Source: Anoplopoma fimbria (Eukaryota > Chordata > Actinopteri > Perciformes > Anoplopomatidae). From it: DNA of 64,000 nucleotides. This document shows positions 14,292-28,298 of the stretch, piece by piece. Below the pieces are notes generated by a model. That model worked only from the letters and a program-made list of their open reading frames with translations, searched no databases and had not been told where the DNA came from. Numbering within the stretch: position 1 is the stretch's first letter; every line of letters starts with the position of its first letter. A program made the translations under genes and the position numbers. Where the stretch lies: assembly GCF_027596085.1 (NCBI RefSeq), contig NC_072464.1, forward strand, positions 19,732,124 through 19,796,123, written 5' to 3'.

Positions 14292-15376
14292 TGTGTCTGA
14301 CCTTCATTTATTGCATTCGTTGTTTATTGTCTGACTTGAATTCAGTTTTAATCCTGAACTTGAGTCTAAAGGGGTGGGTTAAATCTAAAACCTAATTCAG
14401 ATGGTATTAGTGTCCCTCTGTGGGGTCATGGCTCCTCAGTGTCAGTTAATCCTGTCTGGCCCAAACATGTCTGTTTTTCACCCTTTACTTAGGAGAAACT
14501 TTCAGCCCCAAGCATCTGCCGTGATATCACTGAATGTTAAAATAAAATTTAGTTTGTTGTTGACTGGTGTAATGCATCTGAATCAAAATGGCGAGACTTC
14601 AGAGGCGTTGTTCTTTCACTTTTTGGTGGCAGCGATTATCATACTTGATATTCATATATTTATAATACATGAATTGCTCCCCTTAACTGAGTAGTGTCAC
14701 GCTGTTCATCTGAAATTATGCATGACATAAACAGTGGTGGAAGAAGTATTCAGATCCTTTGCTTAAGTATCAGTACAATTACAACAATGTTAAATTACTC
14801 CACTTAAAATAATAGTAGACATTCAACACCTTACAAAAGTTAAGGTATGTAAGTATTACCAGCTAAATGTGCTTAATACATAGAAAGTAAAAGTACTTAT
14901 TGTGCAGTAAATGTTCCTTGTCAGTATTTTACCATTTTGGATTGATATTACTGCTGCATTAATGTGGATGTATACCATTTTAACTGCTGTAGAAGGTTTC
15001 TGAGAGTTGTGCTAATTGTAACTCCTTTAAATACTCTTGTATATGTTGTTTTTGTGTTTGTGTGTATTTTGCAGATGTCAGTGAGGTGCTGTCCTGTGTG
15101 GTGGAGGACATCAGTCACGCGGTCAGCAGAAACATTTTTGGTGCCCAGGTTCTGCATGAACTGCTGAGTGCACCGTGGCTGCACGCTCTGCTGAAGGTAT
15201 GACATGACTCAACGAACCGTGCACTGAAACACAAACAAACCATGGACGTGTTAAACAATGACTTCAATTCCTGTTTTTGTTGCTCCAGATTTATGAGTGC
15301 CTGTTGGAGTTCGAGAGGGCCTCCCCAAGACCCCTTCTGCCTTATGCCTCAGGACTCTCACATGAGGTTCATGCAG

Positions 15377-15455
<79 letters not shown>

Positions 15456-18400
15456 ATAAGTATAAGTATGTATCTTGTACATACTAGGATAACAGAATGA
15501 AGGGCAATGCGGCAAATGTGTCTTCAGAAATTATGCATGTATGATAAAAATCAGAACCACAATCATGAACTTTAATTATATAGTACTTTTCTTAACAAGG
15601 TTATACCGGGCTTTCCCAAGAAAAATGAAAAAAAAGCCCCAAAAATCTGCACTTCCTTGACATTAGTAGGAACATGTCCTTGTTCATACCCAACACAATT
15701 CAAATTTTGAACTGATCTTCTTGATCTTATTCATTTGAAGAAAATTGAGGCCTTACAGATTACATCTGATTTGATGTCTTCTGTAGTCTTAGCATCTTTA
15801 TGTCTAACTATCTGTCTGTTTGTCTGTCCATCTCTCTGTCTGTCCATCAGATCATGGCTACAATACAGATGGTCCACCATCCCTCATCTGAAGCCAGAGA
15901 ACTTTACAGTCTCCTCAGCTCACCACACATCCAGGTGTGTATTGCTCATGTACCACCTCTTGCAGAACTTGTACTCGGTGTTCTGTTATAACACCTGTCA
16001 CCTGTCCCTCAGGCCCTCCTATCATCTCACGACAGTGTAGCCCAGTCAGACTATGGACCTGTTTTACCGTCTCTGCCTGATGAGATGCCCGAGAACGAAG
16101 AGGCCATGAGGATCGTTTGTCTGGTGAAGAACAACCAGCCACTGGTGAGACATTACCTTTTTTTAAATTTCCATTTGTAGTTTTTTACTCTAGTTTCATA
16201 AAGATCTGCTTGTAAAATAAATAAAGACCCTATGAGGAGTGTGATCATAGTATCTTAGTAGTGGTACATTGTTTTGATGTTTTGGTTTGTAGGAAAGTGA
16301 GATGTAACTGGTGCAGTTACCACAAAGTCTAAAAAAAAGTATATTTATTTTCAATTAGTTTGAAAGATTCAGAAATATAAAGAGGGTTGATAGAGTTATA
16401 GATCTGGCTCACAGATAAAAAGTTGAATTTCAAGCTATGAGAAGAGATTTTTCATTATCTTTTGTTCACCAAGAATGGACAAGAGCGCAGAGGAAGTGTA
16501 GGTGATGGAGTACAAGGGATTCGTAGTCGTTGGAGCAGCCTCCGTCGCCTCACGCTGGACCGTCTTGTCCCTGCAAGGAGGGCGTTTTCGGGGGAGGAGC
16601 TCAGAGCAACTGAAAGTGAAGCCGGGCCTTTGCCCCTCCCCAGGGGAGGGCAGTCACATCCTTTTCTCCCCCACTACGAGTCAACGGGAAGCTGCCGTTT
16701 GTGTCCACAAACTGCAGAGCTTTGGAAGAAAGGGCTCAACCAATCAGTTCCTTCTGTCTTTAGCCCGGCCTCCTGCTCTGGTAAGAGGAGGAGGACTGTC
16801 AATCAATGCAATTATCAACCATCCGTCCATTTTTGGATTCACTCATTCTTTTTCCATCCGTCATCAAAACGAGGAACAACATTTTTATGTGTCGGCTATT
16901 GTGCATATAAAAATATAATAGGTGACTAAGCTATTAAGGTTTTATTTGCAAAACAATTATCTCTGTGTGGTTAAGAGGAGCTCAGTTTTTGTGGAGAGCA
17001 TGCTGTCCTTTGCATCCTGCAAACGGCTCATCAAAACATCGTTACAATATTTGTCTCTTTTATTAAGCTCATAGTGATACTACCTGAGTGTCTCCTGGCA
17101 GCTCCCAACAGGTTAGGACGCCTGTGGAGCTCTCCTAAATATCACCAGATAAGGACTGATTTCCTCTGATGATGCTTGATAAATACAGACCCAATATTTT
17201 CACTAATACCAAACATCTTTGGTTCATCCATTCATTCATTCATCCATCTCTGCATTTGCACATTCCTTTGTCCAAAAGACCATCTTTGGTTCATCCAGAA
17301 AATGTGTTGAAAGGCGAATACCAGTTACTCTTTTAGTTCATCCTTTGTGTATCCTTCAACTCAAAGATATACTTATGATCTTCACCGTTCATCAATCATC
17401 ATCAAATCATCGTCCGTCTTTTTCATCTTACCATCCTTTGGCTCCCTTTTTACTTGTTCTTGCACTGCTGTTCTCTTTCAACAATGTATATTTCACATTT
17501 CTGTTGCTGCTTTCTTTCTTGTCTTCATCCGCCTCCCAACATGGAGGTCCATTTTCAGAGAAACCCAATTACAACGAGAGAGAAGATGCCTCTACGGGAG
17601 GAAGCAGCGATGACTACGCCTACCCTCCTCCTCCAGTCCCAGTTTACAGTCTGAGCCTTCCCAACTCGCCCATCTTTTACAAAAAGGGGGCTACAGGGGG
17701 ACACTCGAGGAACATCCCTACACCTGGAAGGAGCCCCTCTTGTACTGGGATGAACCCACTTAGAGCCCACACAGCACCTTCTAGTCCTGCACCTCATCGC
17801 TCCACTCGGCAGCAGGGGGTTTGCACTCTCCCCACCCCTGGCAGGCAACACGTGTGTCAAACTGGATTTCATAACAAACAAGAAGAGCCTCTTAGTTGCC
17901 CCTCAATGACCCACTACTCTACTGCTTCTCGTCACAATGGACGCCAAAGGCAACCACAACAGACACGAAACGAACAGGAGCAACCAAAACACCGTCATCA
18001 ACCTGAGCTCACCAAACAGTGCAGCATGGATGAACTCAGGTCCACCGTCCAGACTGTGGCCACTAGCATTGAGCACGGCACTCAAAACGTCCGCCATCTT
18101 GGCCAGAAGATGGTGGCGGCGACAGATATGATCACTGGCAGCGTGGAAGAGAACGCCCAGGCGCTCAACCTGCTGGCTGAGGTGGTCGGCAAGCTCCAAG
18201 GGCTCATTGTGGCCAGCAAAAACACAGAAATGTTATCTACACGCAGGCCCAGACGGAACACTCCTCCACCACCTCCTCCAAGGGTCTCCTCAATGTCTCC
18301 AAAAGAGGTCCGCAAACCTCCCACACCTTACCCACGACACCTCTCGTCCTCCCCTTCTTTCTCTTGCTCTTCCTCTTCTTCATCCACGTCTGTCAGTTCC

Positions 18401-21400
18401 TGTGCAGACGTCTTTGAAACATTGAGGAGTTCAAAAGGAATTAATGGAGGCTCCAAGAGGACGGTGGTGACCTTTGGTACCACCCACAGGGCAGGTGGTA
18501 GTGGTAGTAACGGGCAGGTGAGGCTCAACAATGGAGCAGTCTCTAGAGCGGCTCTGGAGCACCAACAAGACTGTAACAGTACAGGCTGCTTGACAACCAA
18601 GAAGAAGAAAAAGAATAAGTAGGCCCGAAAACAAGCCGTCTCCTCTCCTTGTCTGCTGTTGTGTTGGAAATAGACTCTGAAACTCGTTAAAATATCTCTA
18701 CTTCTTCTTTTCAATGTAAATCTACATCAGAATTTGGATCCCAACTATTAGTTTAAGGAACAAAGTTAAACCATATACCATAAACAGACTGAGTCGAACA
18801 ACAAACACTTTTGAGAGACAGTTTTTTCATCTCTGGATTTATCACTTGAAGAGGGAAAATATTTGAAGGTACAAAAAAAAATGACATCTTGTATTCCATC
18901 CATCTATACCTAAAACTGTGACCACCGTCATTGTCTTGTAATCATCGCAGTTGCTCATGTCAGACCATATGTTAGTCTTAGCCTTCCTTATAATATGATG
19001 TAATGCACAAATCAACGTGACAGTAGTTGCTTCGTGACAGAGAAAGTTAAATTTGGGTGTCATCTGCAGAATTACAAAGTTGAACTCCACACATCAGTGT
19101 GTTACGAGGTGTTGGGGGAGTTCTACTGCACATGTCTTTTAAAGTAGTAGAACTGAAAAGTGTCTCCAGAGGGAGCTGTGTGAAGTCTGATAATCTCTGG
19201 TTCTGCTGCTTCGATTCTGAACCGTCTATCGTGAATCGTTAGGATGGCAATGCTTAATCAGTCTCGTTTTTTAAAGGCAGCATGAGAAGGTTTTTATAAC
19301 TCTTAAACATCAACATGTAAGCATGCTGATGTTAGCATTTAGCTCCTATATTCAGCACGTCACAGCATGACTGTAGACTTTTAGTTTTGGTCTCTTAATG
19401 CTTACATCCTACTATATCTCTGCCAGTGGTGGAAGATGTTTTCAGATCCTTTACTTAAGTAAAATAACTAATACTACACAGTGAAATTGTTTGATAAATT
19501 GAATTGGCATAATCCAAAGACTCTATATAACCAACCCATTTCCATGCATCAGCTCATGCTTTAAGAGGTTCAGTCATCCGTTGCTTTCATCCCATCCTCC
19601 ATTCGTATCCTTCCCCAATTATACTCGTCTTTATTTATAAAGAGCTATATTAAAAGCTTTTAGTTACTGATTCTCTAGCTATTGAAGGTTGATAAATTTA
19701 GAATAAATGTCTGTATGTCAGGGGGCGACGATAAGGAGGGACGAGAAGACGGGAGAGATCTACATCGCCAGGGTGATTCATGGAGGACTGGCCGACCGCA
19801 GCGGTGAGATAAATATGTGTTAAATATAAGGTACAATACCAGAGATATAATAATGTATTAAACATGGTCAGAATGTGCAATATCATGGTTTGTATTTGTC
19901 ACAGGACTCCTCCAACCTGGTGATCTGTTAGTTGAGGTAAACGGACACCCTGTGGTGGGTCTGGAGCCGGAACAGGTCATCCAGATATTGGTAGGACACC
20001 TGTGGGGAAAATAAATAACTAACATTCCTATCACAAAATAAAGGCAGTAGATGACAAATGTAGATTTTTTTAATTTTAATTTCTACTGATGACAACAAAA
20101 CTATTTATGCACAATATTAAACATTAAATAGATAAACATTTGGATAAGGAATAGCTCCTGTGTGGTTTTGTGACTGCAGGTGCTAATACTTGTGATCATC
20201 ATCTAATTATAAAAATAATTTATGAGTTATTTACTAGTATTTTTTCTATTTTCAGATCAATTCCCAGGGAACCATCCTGTTCAAAGTCATTCCTGATAAA
20301 GCTCAGAGCATCAGCATACAGAAGTCGGTAAGAAACATCCACAGCATCCTCAGATGGTGGATTTTGTCTCAACACCAGTGGTGGAAATACTCACCTTTAC
20401 TAAAAGTACAAATACATAAATAATTATTTTCAAGTTCTGCATTGAAAATCCTACTTGAGTGGGAGAACATAAGTATTATCAGCGTCATGCAGTAAAAGTA
20501 GCAGCTGTAAAAGTAAATAAGTATTATCAGCTACATGCAGTAGTAGTACTGGTTGTGCAGTATGACATCCGTGAGTCTATGTGACATTATGAGACATTAA
20601 ATAATTTCCCCTCTTTGGGCCTCAAACTTGTATTTAAATGAAAACCATGGGAGAAGTTTGGATCGGTAATGTCTCTTTGATGAACAGCTAACAACTCATA
20701 AACATCTATATTGACAAGACCTGTGCGAGGATATTTAAATTTGGAAGATTTATTTTAATCCCTTTCTCTGTGTCTGTCAGGTGTATATGAGGGCATTGGT
20801 GGACTACTCCCCCATGCAGGACTCCTCCATCCCCTGTCCTGATGCAGGGATGGCGTTCAGCAGAGGAGACCTGTTGGAGGTGGTGGACCAGTCGGACGGA
20901 CGCTGGTGGCAGGCCAGGAAGCTGCCCTGCTCTGCGTCCTGCGCTGGTCTGATTCCCTCTGCCAGCATGCTGAAGAGGTGACGCCTCACAAATCCTGAAT
21001 ATGAACCTTGCATCCGTTTCATCATTAACAACAAATCTTAAAGGGCCATACTAATTTTTAAGCATCTTTTAACAGATTTAATACAAATACCATTTACTAT
21101 ACAAACTGAGATTTCTGAAATGTGCTTTTCAAGGTTCAGCTTTGATGTCAATGACGTAAAATGAAATGCAGTTGTAACTCCCTCCATACAACACACAAAA
21201 ATATGTGAACCGACATTTGAATATTAAAAATTTGAATTGAATGAAATGACAAAAAAGAACTATGTATATAAACGTAGTACTAAAAGAAGAATGGAAAGGA
21301 AACTAAACTATACTATACTAACTAGTATTTGCAATAAAAGGTACACACAAAATATGTGCATAACAGCAGGGAAGGAGTAACGTACTTTAGTAGAATTTTG

Positions 21401-24400
21401 ATGTACTTTTACTTTTCTGCGTTTTTAAGACTTATGTGTCTGTCCAGGAAATGTTAATACTACAATCATTAAGAAATGAACGCATAAATCATAATTAGCA
21501 TATTTGTGCTGAGTGTTAAATATTGATACACCGTTTCTCTGTTTTGATGTATTAAAACATTGTCAAAGTTGTTGAAGGATCTTCAACTGACTAATAGATG
21601 ATTCAATAAATTGTTGCAGCTTTAGTTAGAGCTAGTATGAAGCAGCTAAACATTGAGTTCTATTATGAAAACTTATGTGTGTGTAGCTGCACTTCAAATG
21701 TATCATTTATCATCTCTCTCTGCAGTAAACAGAGGGAACAGTGGTGGTGTCAGCCGTTACAGGGTCATACCTGCATCAAACCCTGTAAGCACTCATCAGT
21801 ATTATCTCTAATATTTTTTCTATATTTTTGATTTGCATTTTGATCTGCATCACTGTGCAGCAGTAGTATCTGAGTTAGGGTTGGATTATTTAACTGTAAA
21901 TGCTGCAGTGTTTTGCATCTATGATCCCTGGGCAGACGTAACAAAGTTGTCCTGCTGTATAGAATATTTAATAACATAATTATACTAAGTATATAAGATA
22001 AACAAGATTAAAAAGTTATTGAAATTGTTTATAAAGAGAAAGTTAATATGAACATATAGAGTACACTTTTATATTAGTTATATTATCAGGTACCGATTAA
22101 AACATGCAGCAAAAAATCACATAACACAAGACATGCAAAACAATATTTACATTAATAGATACACGCACTACAAAATACATTGTGCTGCATTGTTAAACAC
22201 TAGTTTAAACATGCAACACAGAAGCACTAGCATTAAAAGCACATACAGACTTTAAAATCACTCAGAAACAATAAAAATCAAGACCACAATAAAATAAATG
22301 TAGTACACTGGTGCTAATTTCAATATATGCTCTTTACATGTTGTGAATGTGACTTAAAAACAACAAGAATCACTTTTGACAAAGTTTCTTTTCCGTTTCT
22401 CCTTAGTGACTATGGACAATAACGGTGGGTGAGACAGCGTATTGTTCACTCATTGTGTCAGTTTTTCATTTAAACATTTGTACCAATAATTTAGCATCTG
22501 TTCATTTGACTTCAGTAGGTTTGTGATGATTTTGAGGATGTGGTGTGAATGATAAGACAAGGAGCTGTATCTATGACTGTGCAAGTGTTAAAGCTTGGTT
22601 AATATTTTTTAGTCAATGGAGGGGAAATTCATTTTCTTCACTCAGTTATTTTTTTTATTTTTTTTTACACAGACATAAATCAATTCGTACTTGGTCCGAG
22701 CTGTACTTGCTTAATATTTAACCCTAATATGTGAGGGGTCATTATCATTAGTACACCTCACACACACCATAATTTCTGTTCATGCCATGCATAGAAATGA
22801 GGTGACATTAAGTTTGTTATAGTTTATGGTAGTTTGTTTAAACTTGTCTTTGCTATAATACATTTTCATCACTTTGCCTCACAAGTTAATAATATGATAA
22901 AAGAATGTGAAGTCCTTAATATTATGATTACCGTATTTTCCGCACTATAGGGCGCACTGGATTATAAGGCGCACTGTCAATGAATGGTCTATTTTCGATC
23001 TTTTTTCATATATAAGGCGCACCGGACTATAAGGCGCATTAAGCGAAACAAAACAGTCAGTCAGTCAAACTTCCTCCACTTCCGTACCATTGATTCGTTA
23101 ACGTTGAATTCTCCCGCAGCTGCTCTATTCCCATGTTCTCCTGCGTGACTGATAGCCTTGAGTTTGAACGGGAGCTAGAGGGAACTAGAGGAGCCGGCTC
23201 ATCCTCCTGTATACCGGTGTGCCGGTGTACCGGTGGACCGGCCGGCTCAACCTCCTCTAGCTAGCAGAGCTAGAGGAGGTTGAGCCGTCCGGGAGCTACA
23301 GGAGCCGTCCCGGTAGAATCCCGGTGACCGGAGCACCCGGATGGAAATAGTTTCGTTCACCGGCGATCACCGCGCATTGCATGCCGGGTAGATTTTTTTT
23401 TTTGTTCAGTCCGCGTCGTAAACGTGTCTCTTGAGGAGCCATGTTGGTACAAGCACAACCAGAATTAATCCGCATCAACTTAAGATCTTAAAAATAAGAA
23501 CTTGAAAATTTAAATATATACATATATATATAAATATATTGTGTTTTATATGTATGAACAAATGTCTCAATAAAGTAAATGAATTTAAAAAAAAAAAAAA
23601 AAAAAAAAATCTACCCGGCATGCAATGCGTGGTGATCGCCGGAACCTATTTCCCGGTCACCGGGATTCTACCGGGACGCCTCCTCTAGCTCCCAGACGGC
23701 TCAACCGAGCCGGTCGGTCCACCGGTACCGGTACCGTGAAAAACGCCGGTAATCCGGCACACCGGTATACAGGAGGATGAGCCGTCCAGATAAACATCCG
23801 TGAAAACATCATGACGTGACGTCACTGCACCGCGACTGTGACAAACGCGAAACATTAAATAAAGATAATAAAACATTAAATAAAGATAATAGATGATATT
23901 GCAGCCTTCGTGGCATCAACTTAACATCTTAAAAATAAGAACTTGAAAATTTAAATATATACATATATATATAAATATATTGTGTTTTATATGTATGAAC
24001 AAATGTCTCAATAAAGTTAGTGAATTAAAAAAAAAAAAAAAAAAAAAATAATCTACCCGGCATGCAATGCGCGGTGATCGCCGGAACCTATTTCCCGGTC
24101 ACCGGGATTCTACCGGGACGCCTCCACTAGCTCCCAGACGGCTCAACCTCCTCTAGCTATGCTAGCTATAGGAGGTTGAGCCGGTCGGTCCACCGGTACC
24201 GGTACCGTGAAAAACGCCGGTAATCCGGCACACCGGTATACAGGAGGATGAGCCGTCCAGATAAACATCCGTGAAAACATCATGACGTGACGTCACTGCA
24301 CCGCGACTGTGACAAACGCGAAACATTAAATAAAGATAATAGATGATATTGCAGCCTTCGTGGCATCAACTTAAGATCTTAAAAATAAGAACTTGAAAAT

Positions 24401-24472
24401 TTAAATATATACATATATATATAAATATATTGTGTTTTATATGTATGAACAAATGTCTCAATAAAGTTAGTG

Positions 24473-24518
<46 letters not shown>

Positions 24519-26830
24519 ACCCGGCATGCAATGCGCGGTGATCGCCGGAACCTATTTCCCGGTCACCGGGATTCTACCGGGACGCCTCCACTAGCTCCCA
24601 GACGGCTCAACCTCCTCTAGCTATGCTAGCTAGAGGAGGTTGAGCCGGTCGGTCCACCGGTACCGGTACCGTGAAAAACGCCGGTAATCCGGCACACCGG
24701 TATACAGGAGGATGAGCCGTCCAGATAAACATCCGTGAAAACATCATTACGTCACTGCACCGCGACTGTGACAAACGAAACATTAAATAAAGATAATAAA
24801 ACATTAAATAAAGATAATAGATGATATTGCAGCCTTCGTGGCATCAACTTAACATCTTAAAAATAAGAACTTGAAAATTTAAATATATACATATATATAT
24901 AAATATATTGTGTTTTATATGTATGAACAAATGTCTCAATAAAGTTAGTGAATTTAAAAAAAAAAAAAAAAAAAAAAATCTACCCGGCATGCAATGCGCG
25001 GTGATCGCCGGAACCTATTTCCCGGTCACCGGGATTCTACCGGGACGCCTCCTCTAGCTCCCAGACGGCTCCACCTCCTCTAGCTATGCTAGCTATAGGA
25101 GGTTGAGCCGGTCGGTCCACCGGTACCGGTACCGTGAAAAACGCCGGTAATCCGGCACACCGGTATACAGGAGGATGAGCCGTCCAGATAAACATCCGTG
25201 AAAACATCATGACGTGACGTCACTGCACCGCGACTGTGACAAACGCGAAACATTAAATAAAGATAATAAAACATTAAATAAAGATAATAGATGATATTGC
25301 AGACTTTGTGGCATCAACTTAACATCTTAAAAATAAGAACTTGAAAATTTAAATATATACATATATATATAAATATATTGTGTTTTATATGTATGAACAA
25401 ATGTCTCAATAAAGTTAGTGAATTTAAATAAAAAAAAAAAAAAAAAAAAATCTACCCGGCATGCAATGCGCGGTGATCGCCGGAACCTATTTCCCGGTCA
25501 CCGGGATTCTACCGGGACGCCTCCACTAGCTCCCAGACGGCTCAACCTCCTCTAGCTATGCTAGCTAGAGGAGGTTGAGCCGGTCGGTCCACCGGTACCG
25601 GTACCGTGAAAAACGCCGGTAATCCGGCACACCGGTATACAGGAGGATGAGCCGTCCAGATAAACATCCGTGAAAACATCATTACGTCACTGCACCGCGA
25701 CTGTGACAAACGAAACATTAAATAAAGATAATAAAACATTAAATAAAGATAATAGATGATATTGCAGCCTTCGTGGCATCAACTTAACATCTTAAAAATA
25801 AGAACTTGAAAATTTAAATATATACATATATATATAAATATATTGTGTTTTATATGTATGAACAAATGTCTCAATAAAGTTAGTGAATTTAAAAAAAATA
25901 AATAAATAAATCTACCCGGCATGCAATGCGCGGTGATCGCCGGAACCTATTTCCCGGTCACCGGGATTCTACCGGGACGCCTCCACTAGCTCCCAGACGG
26001 CTCAACCTCCTCTAGCTATGCTAGCTATAGGAGGTTGAACCTCCTCTAGCTATGCTAGCTATAGGAGGTTGAGCCGGTCGGTCCACCGGTACCGTGAAAA
26101 ACGCCGGTAATCCGGCACACCGGTATACAGGAGGATGAGCCGTCCAGATAAACATCCGTGAAAACATCATGACGTGACGTCACTGCACCGCGACTGTGAC
26201 AAACGCGAAACATTAAATAAAGATAATAAAACATTAAATAAATATAATAGATGATATTGCAGCCTTCGTGGCATCAACTTAAGATCTTAAAAATAAGAAC
26301 TTGAAAATGTAAACATATACATATATATATAAATATATTGTGTTTTATATGTATGAACAAATGTCTCAATAAAGTTAGTGAATTTAAAAAAAAAAAAAAA
26401 TCTACCCGGCATGCAATGCGCGGTGATCGCCGGAACCTATTTCCCGGTCACCGGGATTCTACCGGGACGCCTCCACTAGCTCCCAGACGGCTCAACCTCC
26501 TCTAGCTATGCTAGCTATAGGAGGTTGAGCCGGTCGGTCCACCGGTACCGTGAAAAACGCCGGTAATCCGGCACACCGGTATACAGGAGGATGAGCCGTC
26601 CAGATAAACATCCGTGAAAACATCATGACGTGACGTCACTGCACCGCGACAAACGCGAAACATTAAATAAAGATAATAAAACATTAAATAAAGATAATAG
26701 ATGATATTGCAGCCTTCGTGGCATCAACTTAAGATCTTAAAAATAAGAACTTGAAAATTTAAACATATACATATATATATAAATATATTGTGTTTTATAT
26801 GTATGAACAAATGTCTCAATAAAGTTAGTG

Positions 26831-26866
<36 letters not shown>

Positions 26867-27305
26867 ACCCGGCATGCAATGCGCGGTGATCGCCGGAACC
26901 TATTTCCCGGTCACCGGGATTCTACCGGGACGCCTCCACTAGCTCCCAGACGGCTCAACCTCCTCTAGCTATGCTAGCTATAGGAGGTTGAGCCGGTCGG
27001 TCCACCGGTACCGGTACCGTGAAAAACGCCGGTAATCCGGCACACCGGTATACAGGAGGATGAGCCGTCCAGATAAACATCCGTGAAAACATCATCACGT
27101 GACGTCACTGCACCGCGACTGTGACAAACGCGAAACATTAAATAAAGATAATAAAACATTAAATAAAGATAATAGATGATATTGCAGCCTTCGTGGCATC
27201 AACTTAACATCTTAAAAATAAGAACTTGAAAATTTAAATATATACATATATATATAAATATATTGTGTTTTATATGTATGAACAAATGTCTCAATAAAGT
27301 TAGTG

Positions 27306-27344
<39 letters not shown>

Positions 27345-28248
27345 ACCCGGCATGCAATGCGCGGTGATCGCCGGAACCTATTTCCCGGTCACCGGGATTC
27401 TACCGGGACGCCTCCACTAGCTCCCAGACGGCTCAACCTCCTCTAGCTATGCTAGCTATAGGAGGTTGAGCCGGTCGGTCCACCGGTACCGGTACCGTGA
27501 AAAACGCCGGTAATCCGGCACACCGGTATACAGGAGGATGAGCCGTCCAGATAAACATCCGTGAAAACATCATCACGTGACGTCACTGCACCGCGACTGT
27601 GACAAACGCGAAACATTAAATAAAGATAATAAAACATTAAATAAAGATAATAGATGATATTGCAGCCTTCGTGGCATCAACTTAACATCTTAAAAATAAG
27701 AACTTGAAAATTTAAATATATACATATATATATAAATATATTGTGTTTTATATGTATGAACAAATGTCTCAATAAAGTTAGTGAATTTAAAAAAAAAAAA
27801 TAATAATCTACCCGGCATGCAATGCGCGGTGATCGCCGGAACCTATTTCCCGGTCACCGGGATTCTACCGGGACGCCTCCACTAGCTCCCAGACGGCTCA
27901 ACCTCCTCTAGCTATGCTAGCTAGAGGAGGTTGAGCCGGTCGGTCCACCGGTACCGGTACCGTGAAAAACGCCGGTAATCCGGCACACCGGTATACAGGA
28001 GGATGAGCCGTCCAGATAAACATCCGTGAAAACATCATTACGTGACGTCACTGCACCGCGACTGTGACAAACGCGAAACATTAAATAAAGATAATAAAAC
28101 ATTAAATAAAGATAATAGATGATATTGCAGCCTTCGTGGCATCAACTTAAGATCTTAAAAATAAGAACTTGAAAATTTAAATATATACATATATATATAA
28201 ATATATTGTGTTTTATATGTATGAACAAATGTCTCAATAAAGTTAGTG

Positions 28249-28298
<50 letters not shown>

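Noticed and set aside
16502..16918. Alternative frame over nested exon A
   Set aside because: It runs past the clear donor at 16781 and its phase does not match exon B.
17219..17558. N-terminal extension of the 467-codon frame
   Set aside because: Low-complexity ATTC/TTCATC sequence with a non-ATG start; the acceptor at 17558 explains where coding begins.
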